Source of the DNA: Flavobacterium saccharophilum
Lineage (GTDB): Bacteria > Bacteroidota > Bacteroidia > Flavobacteriales > Flavobacteriaceae
DNA length: 64,000 nucleotides
NCBI RefSeq assembly: GCF_900142735.1
Contig: NZ_FRBY01000003.1
Coordinates: 62,001-126,000, forward strand
Direction of reading: 5' to 3'
A program made the translations under genes and the position numbers. How positions within the stretch are numbered: position 1 is the stretch's first letter; each line of letters starts with the position of its first letter. The notes below the pieces were generated by a model. That model worked only from the letters and a program-made list of their open reading frames with translations, did no database searches and was not told the DNA's origin. This document shows, piece by piece, positions 56,384-64,000 of the stretch.

Positions 56384-58033
56384 ATGAAATTAATAAAATT
56401 GAAAATCAAAGATAATTTTAGAGGTTTAAAAGATGACTTTGAAATAAACTTCCATGATTATAATAATGGTAATTTAGCCGAATTCCATCCCTTTTGTTTA
56501 GCAGGACAAAATGGATCGGGAAAGTCAAATATTTTAGAAGCTTTAGCCAATATTTTTTACCACCTTGAATGCTGTACAAGTAATTTTCCCAAATATGCGT
56601 TTTTAAGACATGAAAGCACACCTGATGTCTATGAGATTGAATATCTAATATCTAATGTGAATTCAGTAATAATTGATGATTTATCACATATAAAAATTTC
56701 AAAAAATCAAGGATTCGCACCTAAAATGTCTATAAACAGTGCTGAGTCTATAGAAGTCACTAAAGATTATGGTAAAAGTTTTTTACCTGATCTTGTAGTA
56801 GCATATTCATCTGGTGAAAATGAAACATTAAGTTTACCTTTTATAAAAACAAAGCTTTTTCAATATGATCAGTACTTACAAGATTTTGTAAAAAATAGTA
56901 TTTATGATAAGCCGAAAAGCAGTTTATTGTTTATAGATTATGAAATGAGTCAAGCTGTATTATTGACAATATTATTATTTTTTGATTTTGAAATTGATGG
57001 TAAAAAAAGCGTTTTATTTCCATTAGATGAGGAATTAGGAATTAAAGGGATTCAACAATTTACAATAAATTTAAATAACAAGTGGCAAAAAACAGTTAGC
57101 AATTATGAGGGAGAATTGGAAATGGAAACTGTTAACGATGAATACTATTTAAATGATAAGGAAAAAAAGAATTATAAAGGTCGAATACTAGATCACATTA
57201 GCGAACAATTAAAAAAAATTGAAGATTGCGCTACATGTACTTTTAAAAATGAAGATTTTACCTCACTTGATTTTTGGATAAACGATTGCACAAAAAAGTT
57301 AATACGGCAGAAATTTAAAAACAACCCTTATGATTTTTTTAGCATTTTTCAAATGCTACATGCATTAAATGAAAGAGTTGAAAAAAATTCTGAAAAAGTT
57401 GAAGTTTATAATTCAAAAGGCTACTATACGGACTACAAAAAACCCGAGTACAACTGGTTTTTTAATTTTTCGAATTACTTTATTAAGCAATATGATATGA
57501 AAACTGAAAAAATTAAAAGTTTACTTTTAAAACAACTATCAGACGGTGAACAACAGTTTTTACACACACTGGGAATATGCTTAATGCTAAAAAACAAGAG
57601 GACACTACTACTTTTGGATGAACCTGAAACACATTTTAATCCGAATTGGCGCTCAAAGTTTATTTATATTCTTCGTAAAACCTTAGAAGCGGGTGGCGAA
57701 AACTTTTTATCAAAAGACATTATTATAACTTCTCATTCTCCTTTCATTATTTCTGATTGTTTGCCGGACAAAGTTATTATATTTGAAAAAGGTAAGAAAC
57801 CTGAAAATGCTAAATTTAATACATTTGGAACTTCAATTGATATCATAACTGAAGAAATCTTTAAAAATACTCAAACTATCGGAGACTATTCTAAAAGTAA
57901 ATTACAGAATATCGAATTTTCTAATATAAAATCAGAAATAGATGTACTTAATGCAAAAAAATCAATCTCCACTTTAGGAGATTCTTTAGAGAAAGATCTA
58001 ACTCTTTTAAGACTTAACAAATTGAAATTTTAA
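56384..58033 (+). CDS. Restriction-system-associated AAA ATPase (PtuA-like)
   Basis: The 549-residue SMC/ABC-type ATPase has Walker A GQNGSGKSNILEAL near residues 41-54, the ABC signature-like LKQLSDGEQQFLHTLG near 382-397, Walker B LLLLDEPETHFNPNWR near 408-423 and the H-switch ITSHSPFII near 450. It belongs to overcoming-lysogenization/PtuA-type ATPases that pair with HNH nucleases in Septu. A family of this length is known specifically next to type I restriction genes, as here. It lies 3 bp after hsdS and 1 bp before the HNH gene, so all four are one operon. Confidence 0.88.
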   Translation: MKLIKLKIKDNFRGLKDDFEINFHDYNNGNLAEFHPFCLAGQNGSGKSNILEALANIFYHLECCTSNFPKYAFLRHESTPDVYEIEYLISNVNSVIIDDLSHIKISKNQGFAPKMSINSAESIEVTKDYGKSFLPDLVVAYSSGENETLSLPFIKTKLFQYDQYLQDFVKNSIYDKPKSSLLFIDYEMSQAVLLTILLFFDFEIDGKKSVLFPLDEELGIKGIQQFTINLNNKWQKTVSNYEGELEMETVNDEYYLNDKEKKNYKGRILDHISEQLKKIEDCATCTFKNEDFTSLDFWINDCTKKLIRQKFKNNPYDFFSIFQMLHALNERVEKNSEKVEVYNSKGYYTDYKKPEYNWFFNFSNYFIKQYDMKTEKIKSLLLKQLSDGEQQFLHTLGICLMLKNKRTLLLLDEPETHFNPNWRSKFIYILRKTLEAGGENFLSKDIIITSHSPFIISDCLPDKVIIFEKGKKPENAKFNTFGTSIDIITEEIFKNTQTIGDYSKSKLQNIEFSNIKSEIDVLNAKKSISTLGDSLEKDLTLLRLNKLKF

Positions 58034-58034
58034 T

Positions 58035-59069
58035 ATGCTGCAAAATATAAAGCAACCGGCAAGTATCTATAAAAATCAATTACATAACTGGATCGAGCAT
58101 TTAGTGTGTAATGTTTGGTGTGAAGCTTCCTTAGTATGTACAGCTGAAAGTCTTTTAATGGCGGATTTTAAAAAACTTTATACTAAATATGAATGGTTAA
58201 AAAGAGATATAGATGATATCTATACCCTGTGTTCTAAACTATCAGTAGCTAGTAAAAGGAAAATAAAGGATGCTTTTATAAAAACAAACCAAATTGAAAA
58301 ATTATGCGAAAATGACGTACAACTTGTTATGCTTGATAAATTACCAAATGTTGTAAAGTTAAAAATGAAGCCATTTTTTGAAAATTTATATAAAGATCTC
58401 CTTGATAAAAAACTTTCACCTATATCGAAAATGGAATATTACAAGGAGCTTCAATCCTTAAATAACTTCATTAATTGTCCTTGTTGTGGGTATATGCCAT
58501 TTGAAGGAGTTTTTAGTAAAAATAGAGAAGATTTAGATCATTTTTTTTCAAAAGCTCATTTTCCCTTTGCAAGTATAAATCTAAATAATCTATCTCCACT
58601 ATGTGGTAAATGCAACTCAGATAACAAAAGGGATTTCAATCCAGTACTAGGGAAATTAGGACAGGAGAGGAAAGCATTTTATCCATATCAAGCTAATCCA
58701 ACTAATATACAAATTGAAATAACTTTGTCGAAGGATTTTACAAATATTATCCAAGATATTCTTGTCAATAATTTAAATCCAAAAATATCTCAAAAACAGA
58801 TTAAAATTACATTAAAAGGTGGTGAGCAAGATAAGGTTAATACATGGAATGAATTATATAATATTAAAAGCAGATATTTTGATCGAACGCAGGGTTTCAC
58901 AAATTCAGTTTTAAAGAAAATTTTTAAAAAGAAAACAAAACTTGGAGATTATTCTGCAGCGATTAAAGAGTATATAGATGAGATTGATCATGAATTGTAT
59001 GTACATGAGCACTTTATACAAATTCCTTTCGTAACGGCATTAGACTTACAATTAAATAATTCCATCTAA
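58035..59069 (+). CDS. HNH-type nuclease, PtuB-like partner of the ATPase
   Basis: The 344-residue protein has a zinc-bracketed HNH domain. CPCCGYMPFEG near residues 147-157, EDLDHFFSKAHFPFASINLN near 165-184 (D-H metal site) and LCGKCNSDNKRDFNP near 188-202 give two CxxC knuckles flanking the catalytic histidine. The N-terminal ~140 residues are helical and unique. In Septu, PtuB HNH enzymes cut DNA or RNA under control of the PtuA ATPase. Here the nuclease probably supplies the cutting activity that HsdR would give in a classical type I system. It starts 1 bp after the ATPase and ends the operon. Confidence 0.85.
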   Translation: MLQNIKQPASIYKNQLHNWIEHLVCNVWCEASLVCTAESLLMADFKKLYTKYEWLKRDIDDIYTLCSKLSVASKRKIKDAFIKTNQIEKLCENDVQLVMLDKLPNVVKLKMKPFFENLYKDLLDKKLSPISKMEYYKELQSLNNFINCPCCGYMPFEGVFSKNREDLDHFFSKAHFPFASINLNNLSPLCGKCNSDNKRDFNPVLGKLGQERKAFYPYQANPTNIQIEITLSKDFTNIIQDILVNNLNPKISQKQIKITLKGGEQDKVNTWNELYNIKSRYFDRTQGFTNSVLKKIFKKKTKLGDYSAAIKEYIDEIDHELYVHEHFIQIPFVTALDLQLNNSI

Positions 59070-59247
59070 CGATTACTTATTTCAAATTCATAGTAGCATA
59101 ATCGACCTTACTATAATTTATTTAAAAAGTAACATTTTTATGCTTGTTTATTTTACTCTATAATCTATTTCAGGATTGAACTTTTGAAATTAAGTGATAT
59201 TTGTTTTCTATATCTTATGCTAAGTTTTTAGTATACAAAAAGTTAAT

Positions 59248-59499
59248 TTAATAGTCTAAAAGTTCTTTTAATGAGATGTTTAAAACCTGTGCTATAGCTA
59301 ATAAAGTATCGAATTGAACATTTACTTCACCTCGTTCAACCTGTCCAATAGTCTTTTTGTTTAAGTAGTCACTTCGATCAGCAAGTTCCTGCTGTGAAAT
59401 GTGACGGTTTTGATATTCAGAGCTTTTAATTTTTCGTCTTAACTGTAAAATATGCTCCCCAAATTTTACTCTTTCCTTAATAAAGTCAATTTCATTCAT
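59248..59499 (-). CDS. XRE-family HTH regulator
   Basis: The 83-residue protein is almost only a helix-turn-helix domain (HISQQELADRSDYLNKKTIG, QVERGEVNVQFDTLLAIAQV), with a short basic N-terminus (RVKFGEHILQLRRKIKSSEY). It probably acts as a dimeric repressor. It is convergent to the HNH gene, and its upstream side faces the palindrome GGTACCCTTAAAGGTAC (59533-59549), a likely self-operator. Whether it controls the defence operon cannot be told. Confidence 0.88.
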   Translation of the reverse strand: MNEIDFIKERVKFGEHILQLRRKIKSSEYQNRHISQQELADRSDYLNKKTIGQVERGEVNVQFDTLLAIAQVLNISLKELLDY

Positions 59500-59565
59500 A
59501 CGTTAAATTTCATCGGAAAAAAGAAAATAACTGGTACCCTTAAAGGTACTGCAATAATTATTTTG

Positions 59566-59573
59566 TATATTTG
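59566..59573 (+). promoter_or_regulatory. Candidate -7 element before the structured RNA
   Basis: TATATTTG fits TAnnTTTG. Transcription would start near 59580, just before a perfect ACTTCT-GATA-AGAAGT hairpin (59581-59596) and the rod-shaped RNA at 59650. The GGTACC...GGTAC palindrome lies directly upstream. Confidence 0.5.
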
Positions 59574-59649
59574 CGCAATTACTTCTGATAAGAAGTGTAA
59601 ATTTGCGATTCTTCATATAAAATATTTGAAGCATTTCGCTTTGAATCCT

Positions 59650-59758
59650 GTTTCAAAAAACTTGGCAGTTTAAACCCGCAGGATGATAAGTAGATTGCTC
59701 ACGCTTAAAGGCGTGGGCTCACTTATTTGTGGGTAGGTATGCCAAGTACCTTTGAAAC
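59650..59758 (+). ncRNA. Rod-shaped structured RNA, candidate 6S RNA
   Basis: A nested series of helices folds this 109-nt stretch into one rod: GTTTCAAA/TTTGAAAC (59650-57/59751-58), ACTTGGC/GCCAAGT (59660-66/59741-47), an open bubble, ACCCGCA/TGTGGGT (59674-80/59728-34, one G-U), ATAAGT/ACTTAT (59686-91/59721-26) and an apical CACGC/GCGTG hairpin (59700-04/59711-15). Such a long rod with a central bubble is the plan of 6S RNA, and a Flavobacterial 6S family is known. The apical hairpin also resembles IS200/IS605 end hairpins, so a transposon relic is the alternative. The rest of 59500-60027 has no gene; ACGCC/GGCGT (59779-83/59794-98) and a leader hairpin (59950-59985) are present. Confidence 0.5.
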
Positions 59759-60027
59759 GATAAGATGAGTTTAAACCCACGCCTCCTTTTTAGGGCGTTC
59801 TATTCATATTTTCATCTTTAATTCTTAGCAATTGCTTTTTTAATTAGTCTCGCGTTAATCGAAATGTCTAATCTTAAACTATTTCTATTTGTAAAAAGAC
59901 CAGAAATTAAATTATGACCATCAAGCCGTTTACTGGATGCATAAAAAATGGCCCTCTACCAGCGACAAAACTTGTATAGAGGACCGTAGCCAATCAAACC
60001 AACGTTTAACTAACCAATCCCAATATT

Positions 60028-63000
60028 ATGAATAATTTTTCATTTTACAAGGATGGGAAAGCTCTTTATTGCCTATTTTTTATCTGGCTAAGCTTCTCTT
60101 TCTCATCAATTTTTGCCAAATCTTCCGATAGGAACTACACTTCGTTTTTTCAGCAACATAAAGTTCAAGGCACTGTCACGGATGGCACCAATCCCCTGCC
60201 TGGCGTAACCATTGCCATTAAAAACAAAAAAAACAATATAGTAATTACTGACTACAGCGGTCAGTTCTCGCTTTCTACGTCCCCATTTGATACACTTGTA
60301 GTCTCTTACATGGGGTTTAAAACTGCGCTTGTTCCCATTCAGGGACGCTCGGTTGTTAATATCATACTTTCCTATGATACTACCACGCTTCAGGAAGTAA
60401 AAGTTAATGCTGGATATTACTCTGTCAAAGAAAGCGAACGCACAGGAAGCATTGCCAGAATTACCTCCAAGGATATCGAAACACAGCCGGTAACCAATGT
60501 GCTGGCCACAATGCAGGGCCGAATGGCGGGCGTGAACATCATACAAAACACCGGTGTGCCTGGTGGAGGTTTTGACATTAAAATAAGGGGTCAGAACAGT
60601 ATTCGAAGCGAAGGCAATGCTCCACTTTATATAATTGACGGTGTGCCATTTGCCTCTGACCCCATTGGCTCCAATTATACCGGTACTACATTTCCAAATG
60701 TAACTAGCCCGCTGAATAGCATCAATCCAGATTCTATAGAGAGCATTGAAATACTAAAAGATGCCGATGCGACATCCATATACGGCTCAAGAGGCGCGAA
60801 TGGAGTTGTGCTTATAACAACAAAAAAAGGAAAGGCTGGAAAAACAAAATTTAGCATTACCGCCTCAACAGGTACTGGAACAGTTACTAAGTTTTTAAAA
60901 CTTATGGATACTAATCAATATTTAGCCATGCGAAAACAGGCTTTTATAAATGACGGACTAACCGAGTACAATTTTTGGGATTATGACATCAATGGAACTT
61001 GGGATCAAAACCGGTACACAGACTGGCAAAAAGAGCTCTTGGGAGGGACTGCACAAATTACAGATCTTCAGGGAAGCATTTCTGGAGGATCCGACAACAC
61101 TCAGTTTCTATTCAGTGGAAGTTATCATACGGAATCGACTGTATTTGTAGGCGACTTTCTCTATAAAAAAGGCGGCGGACAGCTTAATATTAACCATCAT
61201 TCCAACGATCAAAAGTTCAGATTAACTTTTTCAGCAGGACTTAATGCTCAAAAAAATGATCAGCCTTCGTATGATTTCTCATATGATGCGCGTGCCCTGC
61301 CTCCAAATGCGCCGGCGCTTTATCTGCCAAATGGAGAACTAAACTGGGAGAACGGGACGTGGGAAAACCCGCTTCGGAATCTCAATACAAAATTCGAGTC
61401 TGCAACAAATGATCTTGTTGCCAATACGGTTTTATCATATGAATTACTCCCGGAGCTAGTGCTTAAAAGCAATCTGGGATATACTAATCTTAACAATAAG
61501 GAAACACGCGTGATTCCTTCAACTATATACAATCCCGCTTATAATGTAAGTCCGGCCAATTCCGTTATATTTCTAAATTCGACAGACCGGTCTTCGTGGA
61601 TAATAGAGCCGCAGATTAATTGGAAAAAAGAACTATGGGGTGGAAAAATAGACTTTCTTGCCGGTGCAACTTTTCAAAACCAAACAACTGACAGAAATAT
61701 CCAAACTGCCACCGGCTTTAGCTCCAACAGCCTTATTTATGATTTATCGGCCGCTTCTATAACCCGAATCCTGCTGAATGATGAAACCCAATACAAATAT
61801 CAGGCTTTTTTTGGCAGGCTTAATTATAACTGGCAGCAACGTTATATTGTCAATCTTACTGCAAGGCGAGACGGCTCCAGCCGCTTCGGACCGGGAAATC
61901 AATTTGCCAATTTCGGTGCCATCGGTGCAGCCTGGCTTTTCTCCAATGAAACTTTCTTTCATGACAACTCGTGGTTTACCTTTGGGAAAATCCGCGCAAG
62001 TTATGGAACCACAGGAAATGATCAAATCGGCGATTATCAGTTCTTAAATACATATACCACATCAGGTGTTCTCTATAATGGCACTGTTGGTCTTAGACCA
62101 TCAAGGCTCTTTAATCCTGATTTTGGATGGGAAACCAATAAAAAATTGGAAGTTGCCATGGAACTCGGCTTTCTGCAGGACCGTATTTTCACTACAGCTG
62201 CATGGTATCAGAATCGTTCTTCGAACCAGCTTGTAGGTGTTCCTCTTCCCGGAACAACCGGCTTTACGGTGCTTCAGTCTAATTTGGATGCGACAGTCGA
62301 AAATACGGGACTGGAACTTACACTACGTACACTAAATTTTAAAGGCAGTTCATTCAACTGGACTACAAGTTTGAACCTGACTTTCGCAAAAAATAAACTT
62401 CTGCATTTTCCCGGACTTGAAAGCTCTCCCTACAATCAGCAGTACCGCATCGGCCAGCCGCTGAATATTGAACTGCTTTATAAGTACAAAGGGGTTAATT
62501 CCCAAACTGGGGTTTACGAATTTGAAGATCTAAACAAGGATGGCAAAATATCTTTTCCAGACGACCAACAGACTATAGCAGATTTAAATCCAAAGTATTA
62601 CGGAGGGCTTCAAAATCAGTTTTCCTACGAAAACCTTACACTTGATTTCCTATTTCAGTTTGTAAAGCAAAAAAACAGAACCTATCCAATGGGGCCTGCC
62701 GGAATGATGTCAAATCAACAGGCAAGAATAGCAGACAGCTGGACACAGCAAGGTGATGTAAAACCGTACCAAATAGCTACAACAGGGTATAACAGTGATG
62801 CATTAACAGCAGATTACCTGTATTCTGAAAGCGACGCTTCGATAACTGACGCTTCATTTATACGTCTAAAAAACATATCACTTACTTATAATGTTCCTCT
62901 GCATTTAAAGGAAATGCAATGTAAGATCATGCTGCAGGGTCAGAATCTTTTGACTTTTACCAAATACGACGACGGCGATCCCGAATTTACAAGCTATGGT

Positions 63001-63051
63001 TTCCTGCCTCCATTAAAAGTTATAACAGCAGGAATACAATTAACATTCTAA
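60028..63051 (+). CDS. SusC/RagA family TonB-linked outer-membrane transporter
   Basis: The 1007-residue SusC-type protein has a signal peptide (to ~residue 31), a carboxypeptidase-like regulatory domain (HKVQGTVTDGTNPLPGVTIA, ~44-115), and a TonB-box region before TGSIARITSKDIETQPV. The plug has the SusC signature (APLYIIDGVPF; DSIESIEILKDADATSIYGS; RGANGVVLITTKKGK), and the barrel ends PPLKVITAGIQLTF. With its SusD partner 10 bp downstream it imports a bulky nutrient, probably a glycan or peptide, across the outer membrane. No STN domain is present. The substrate cannot be read from the sequence here. Confidence 0.96.
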   Translation: MNNFSFYKDGKALYCLFFIWLSFSFSSIFAKSSDRNYTSFFQQHKVQGTVTDGTNPLPGVTIAIKNKKNNIVITDYSGQFSLSTSPFDTLVVSYMGFKTALVPIQGRSVVNIILSYDTTTLQEVKVNAGYYSVKESERTGSIARITSKDIETQPVTNVLATMQGRMAGVNIIQNTGVPGGGFDIKIRGQNSIRSEGNAPLYIIDGVPFASDPIGSNYTGTTFPNVTSPLNSINPDSIESIEILKDADATSIYGSRGANGVVLITTKKGKAGKTKFSITASTGTGTVTKFLKLMDTNQYLAMRKQAFINDGLTEYNFWDYDINGTWDQNRYTDWQKELLGGTAQITDLQGSISGGSDNTQFLFSGSYHTESTVFVGDFLYKKGGGQLNINHHSNDQKFRLTFSAGLNAQKNDQPSYDFSYDARALPPNAPALYLPNGELNWENGTWENPLRNLNTKFESATNDLVANTVLSYELLPELVLKSNLGYTNLNNKETRVIPSTIYNPAYNVSPANSVIFLNSTDRSSWIIEPQINWKKELWGGKIDFLAGATFQNQTTDRNIQTATGFSSNSLIYDLSAASITRILLNDETQYKYQAFFGRLNYNWQQRYIVNLTARRDGSSRFGPGNQFANFGAIGAAWLFSNETFFHDNSWFTFGKIRASYGTTGNDQIGDYQFLNTYTTSGVLYNGTVGLRPSRLFNPDFGWETNKKLEVAMELGFLQDRIFTTAAWYQNRSSNQLVGVPLPGTTGFTVLQSNLDATVENTGLELTLRTLNFKGSSFNWTTSLNLTFAKNKLLHFPGLESSPYNQQYRIGQPLNIELLYKYKGVNSQTGVYEFEDLNKDGKISFPDDQQTIADLNPKYYGGLQNQFSYENLTLDFLFQFVKQKNRTYPMGPAGMMSNQQARIADSWTQQGDVKPYQIATTGYNSDALTADYLYSESDASITDASFIRLKNISLTYNVPLHLKEMQCKIMLQGQNLLTFTKYDDGDPEFTSYGFLPPLKVITAGIQLTF

Positions 63052-63061
63052 ATAAGTTATT

Positions 63062-64000
63062 ATGAAAACAATATATCATACCACAAAATTTGTTCTTCTA
63101 TTCTGCATTACGGCTACCACCGTATCCTGCGATTCATTTGTAGAAGTAGATCTCCCGAAATCACAATTAACCAGTACAGCTGTATTTGAAGACTATGCCA
63201 CAGCAGATGCAGCGTTGACTGATATTTACGCCAACATTCGCGATACAGGAATACTCTCAGGAGAAGGTTATGGAATTTCAAACCAATTGGGAAATTACAC
63301 AGACGAATTGACCAGTAATGAAAATCCCGGCAATACGAGCATTCCTTTTTATAACAATGCTCTTCTGCCTTCCAATACAGTGGTGGCAGGCTACTGGAAT
63401 TCGGCTTACAATCAAATATATGCCGCCAATGCCATAATTGAGGGTTTACAGACAAGCAGCAGTCTTTCTGCCGAACAGAAAAAACAGTTAAAGGGAGAAG
63501 CACTTTTTATTCGATCATTGCTGCATTTATATCTGGTTAATATTTTTGGAGACATTCCCTACATCACCCAAACTGATTACAAAAAAAATAGGGTTGTTAC
63601 CAGAATGCCGTCGTCTAAAATTTACGAAAGTATAATCCTTGATCTTGAGGAGGCAATTTTAATGCTGCCAGCTGCTGATAATCTCGAAAGATTGAGGCCA
63701 AACCAATCCGCGGCAAAAGCATTAATGGCCAGAGCATATCTTTACAATAATTCTTATCCCGAAGCCTCAAACTTGGCATCGGCTGTTCTCAATCAAGAGG
63801 AAAGATATCTTTTGGAAAATATTGATACCGTATTTCTTATAGATTCGAAAGAAACAATCTGGCAGCTGCAATCCGGAGAATCCGGCAGAAATACTGCCGA
63901 AGCATCATTTTTTACTTTTACTTCCGTTCCTCCCCCTCAGGTTTCTCTCAGTTATAACCTTGTTAATTCTTTTTCAGATAATGATCTGCGTAAAACAAAA
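63062..64000 (+). CDS. SusD/RagB family nutrient-binding lipoprotein (3' end outside window)
   Basis: The first 313 codons of a SusD-like surface lipoprotein are present. The signal ends at the lipobox VSCDS (Cys near residue 23) and the mature part opens FVEVDLPKSQLTSTAVFEDY. The TPR-like region includes AYNQIYAANAIIEG, LKGEALFIRSLLHLYLVNIF and GDIPYITQTDYKKNR, which are typical SusD landmarks. It caps the SusC transporter and binds the substrate. It starts 10 bp after the SusC stop in the same operon and runs off the right edge. Confidence 0.95.
   Translation, partial: MKTIYHTTKFVLLFCITATTVSCDSFVEVDLPKSQLTSTAVFEDYATADAALTDIYANIRDTGILSGEGYGISNQLGNYTDELTSNENPGNTSIPFYNNALLPSNTVVAGYWNSAYNQIYAANAIIEGLQTSSSLSAEQKKQLKGEALFIRSLLHLYLVNIFGDIPYITQTDYKKNRVVTRMPSSKIYESIILDLEEAILMLPAADNLERLRPNQSAAKALMARAYLYNNSYPEASNLASAVLNQEERYLLENIDTVFLIDSKETIWQLQSGESGRNTAEASFFTFTSVPPPQVSLSYNLVNSFSDNDLRKTK

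Noticed and set aside
59452..59673. 73-codon plus-strand frame between the XRE gene and the RNA rod
   Set aside because: It overlaps the start of the XRE gene and enters the structured RNA helix; coding potential looks accidental.
60106..62047. Antisense frames of 60-146 codons within the SusC gene
   Set aside because: They lie opposite strongly conserved SusC motifs and lack start signals.

Overview
The window looks like a low-GC Bacteroidota chromosome, most likely Flavobacterium or a close relative. Support comes from a SusC/SusD pair, a T9SS type A sorting domain, DUF4159 and DUF4249 proteins, a FecI/FecR/STN-TonB signalling cassette, an LptD-like gene followed by RidA, many lipoproteins, and several -7 elements of the Bacteroidota form TAnnTTTG.

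Region 1 (1-18 kb) is mostly core genome. It holds the end of an LptD-like outer-membrane protein, ridA, a central-carbon block on the minus strand (mgsA, a GlcNAc-kinase-like ATPase, gap, pfkA), a giant tamB divergent from tsaD, then rsmE, a DUF4159 protein, a SpoU methyltransferase, an M43-type metalloprotease lipoprotein, an AI-2E family permease, a methyltransferase and a VanX-like dipeptidase.

Region 2 (18.9-37.5 kb, minus strand) is a polymorphic-toxin locus. Two outer-membrane barrels and a T9SS-sorted protein precede a 3290-residue SpvB/TcdB/RHS protein whose C-terminal tip carries a metzincin motif. Downstream lie two displaced copies of the RHS core. Each has a different C-terminal tip and each is followed by a different small lipoprotein gene, as is the complete gene. 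One displaced tip has a second HExxH motif; the other copy is broken by two homopolymer frameshifts. Further small membrane-protein genes and a toxin-tail-like remnant sit beyond them. The layout is that of an RHS toxin/immunity cassette array.

Region 3 (37.7-49.4 kb) holds a fatty-acid desaturase, a sigma/small protein/FecR/TonB receptor/DUF4249 operon, a phospholipase A, a cold-shock protein, and an oxidoreductase pair next to a TetR gene. Both the tetR promoter and the oxidoreductase operon carry the same palindromic operator.

Region 4 (49.5-59.5 kb) is an AT-rich defence island. It starts after a tandem repeat resembling tRNA 3' ends plus terminators (attachment-site relics). It contains a DUF262 protein coupled to an MAE_28990-type HEPN nuclease, then hsdM and hsdS followed directly by an AAA ATPase and an HNH nuclease. 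No hsdR is present on either side, so a type I methylase/specificity pair appears joined to a Septu (PtuAB)-like effector. An XRE regulator closes the island.

Region 5 (59.5-64 kb) contains a rod-shaped structured RNA candidate, possibly 6S RNA, and the start of a SusC/SusD uptake locus whose SusD gene runs off the window.

All family names come from motif and sequence recognition without database searches.
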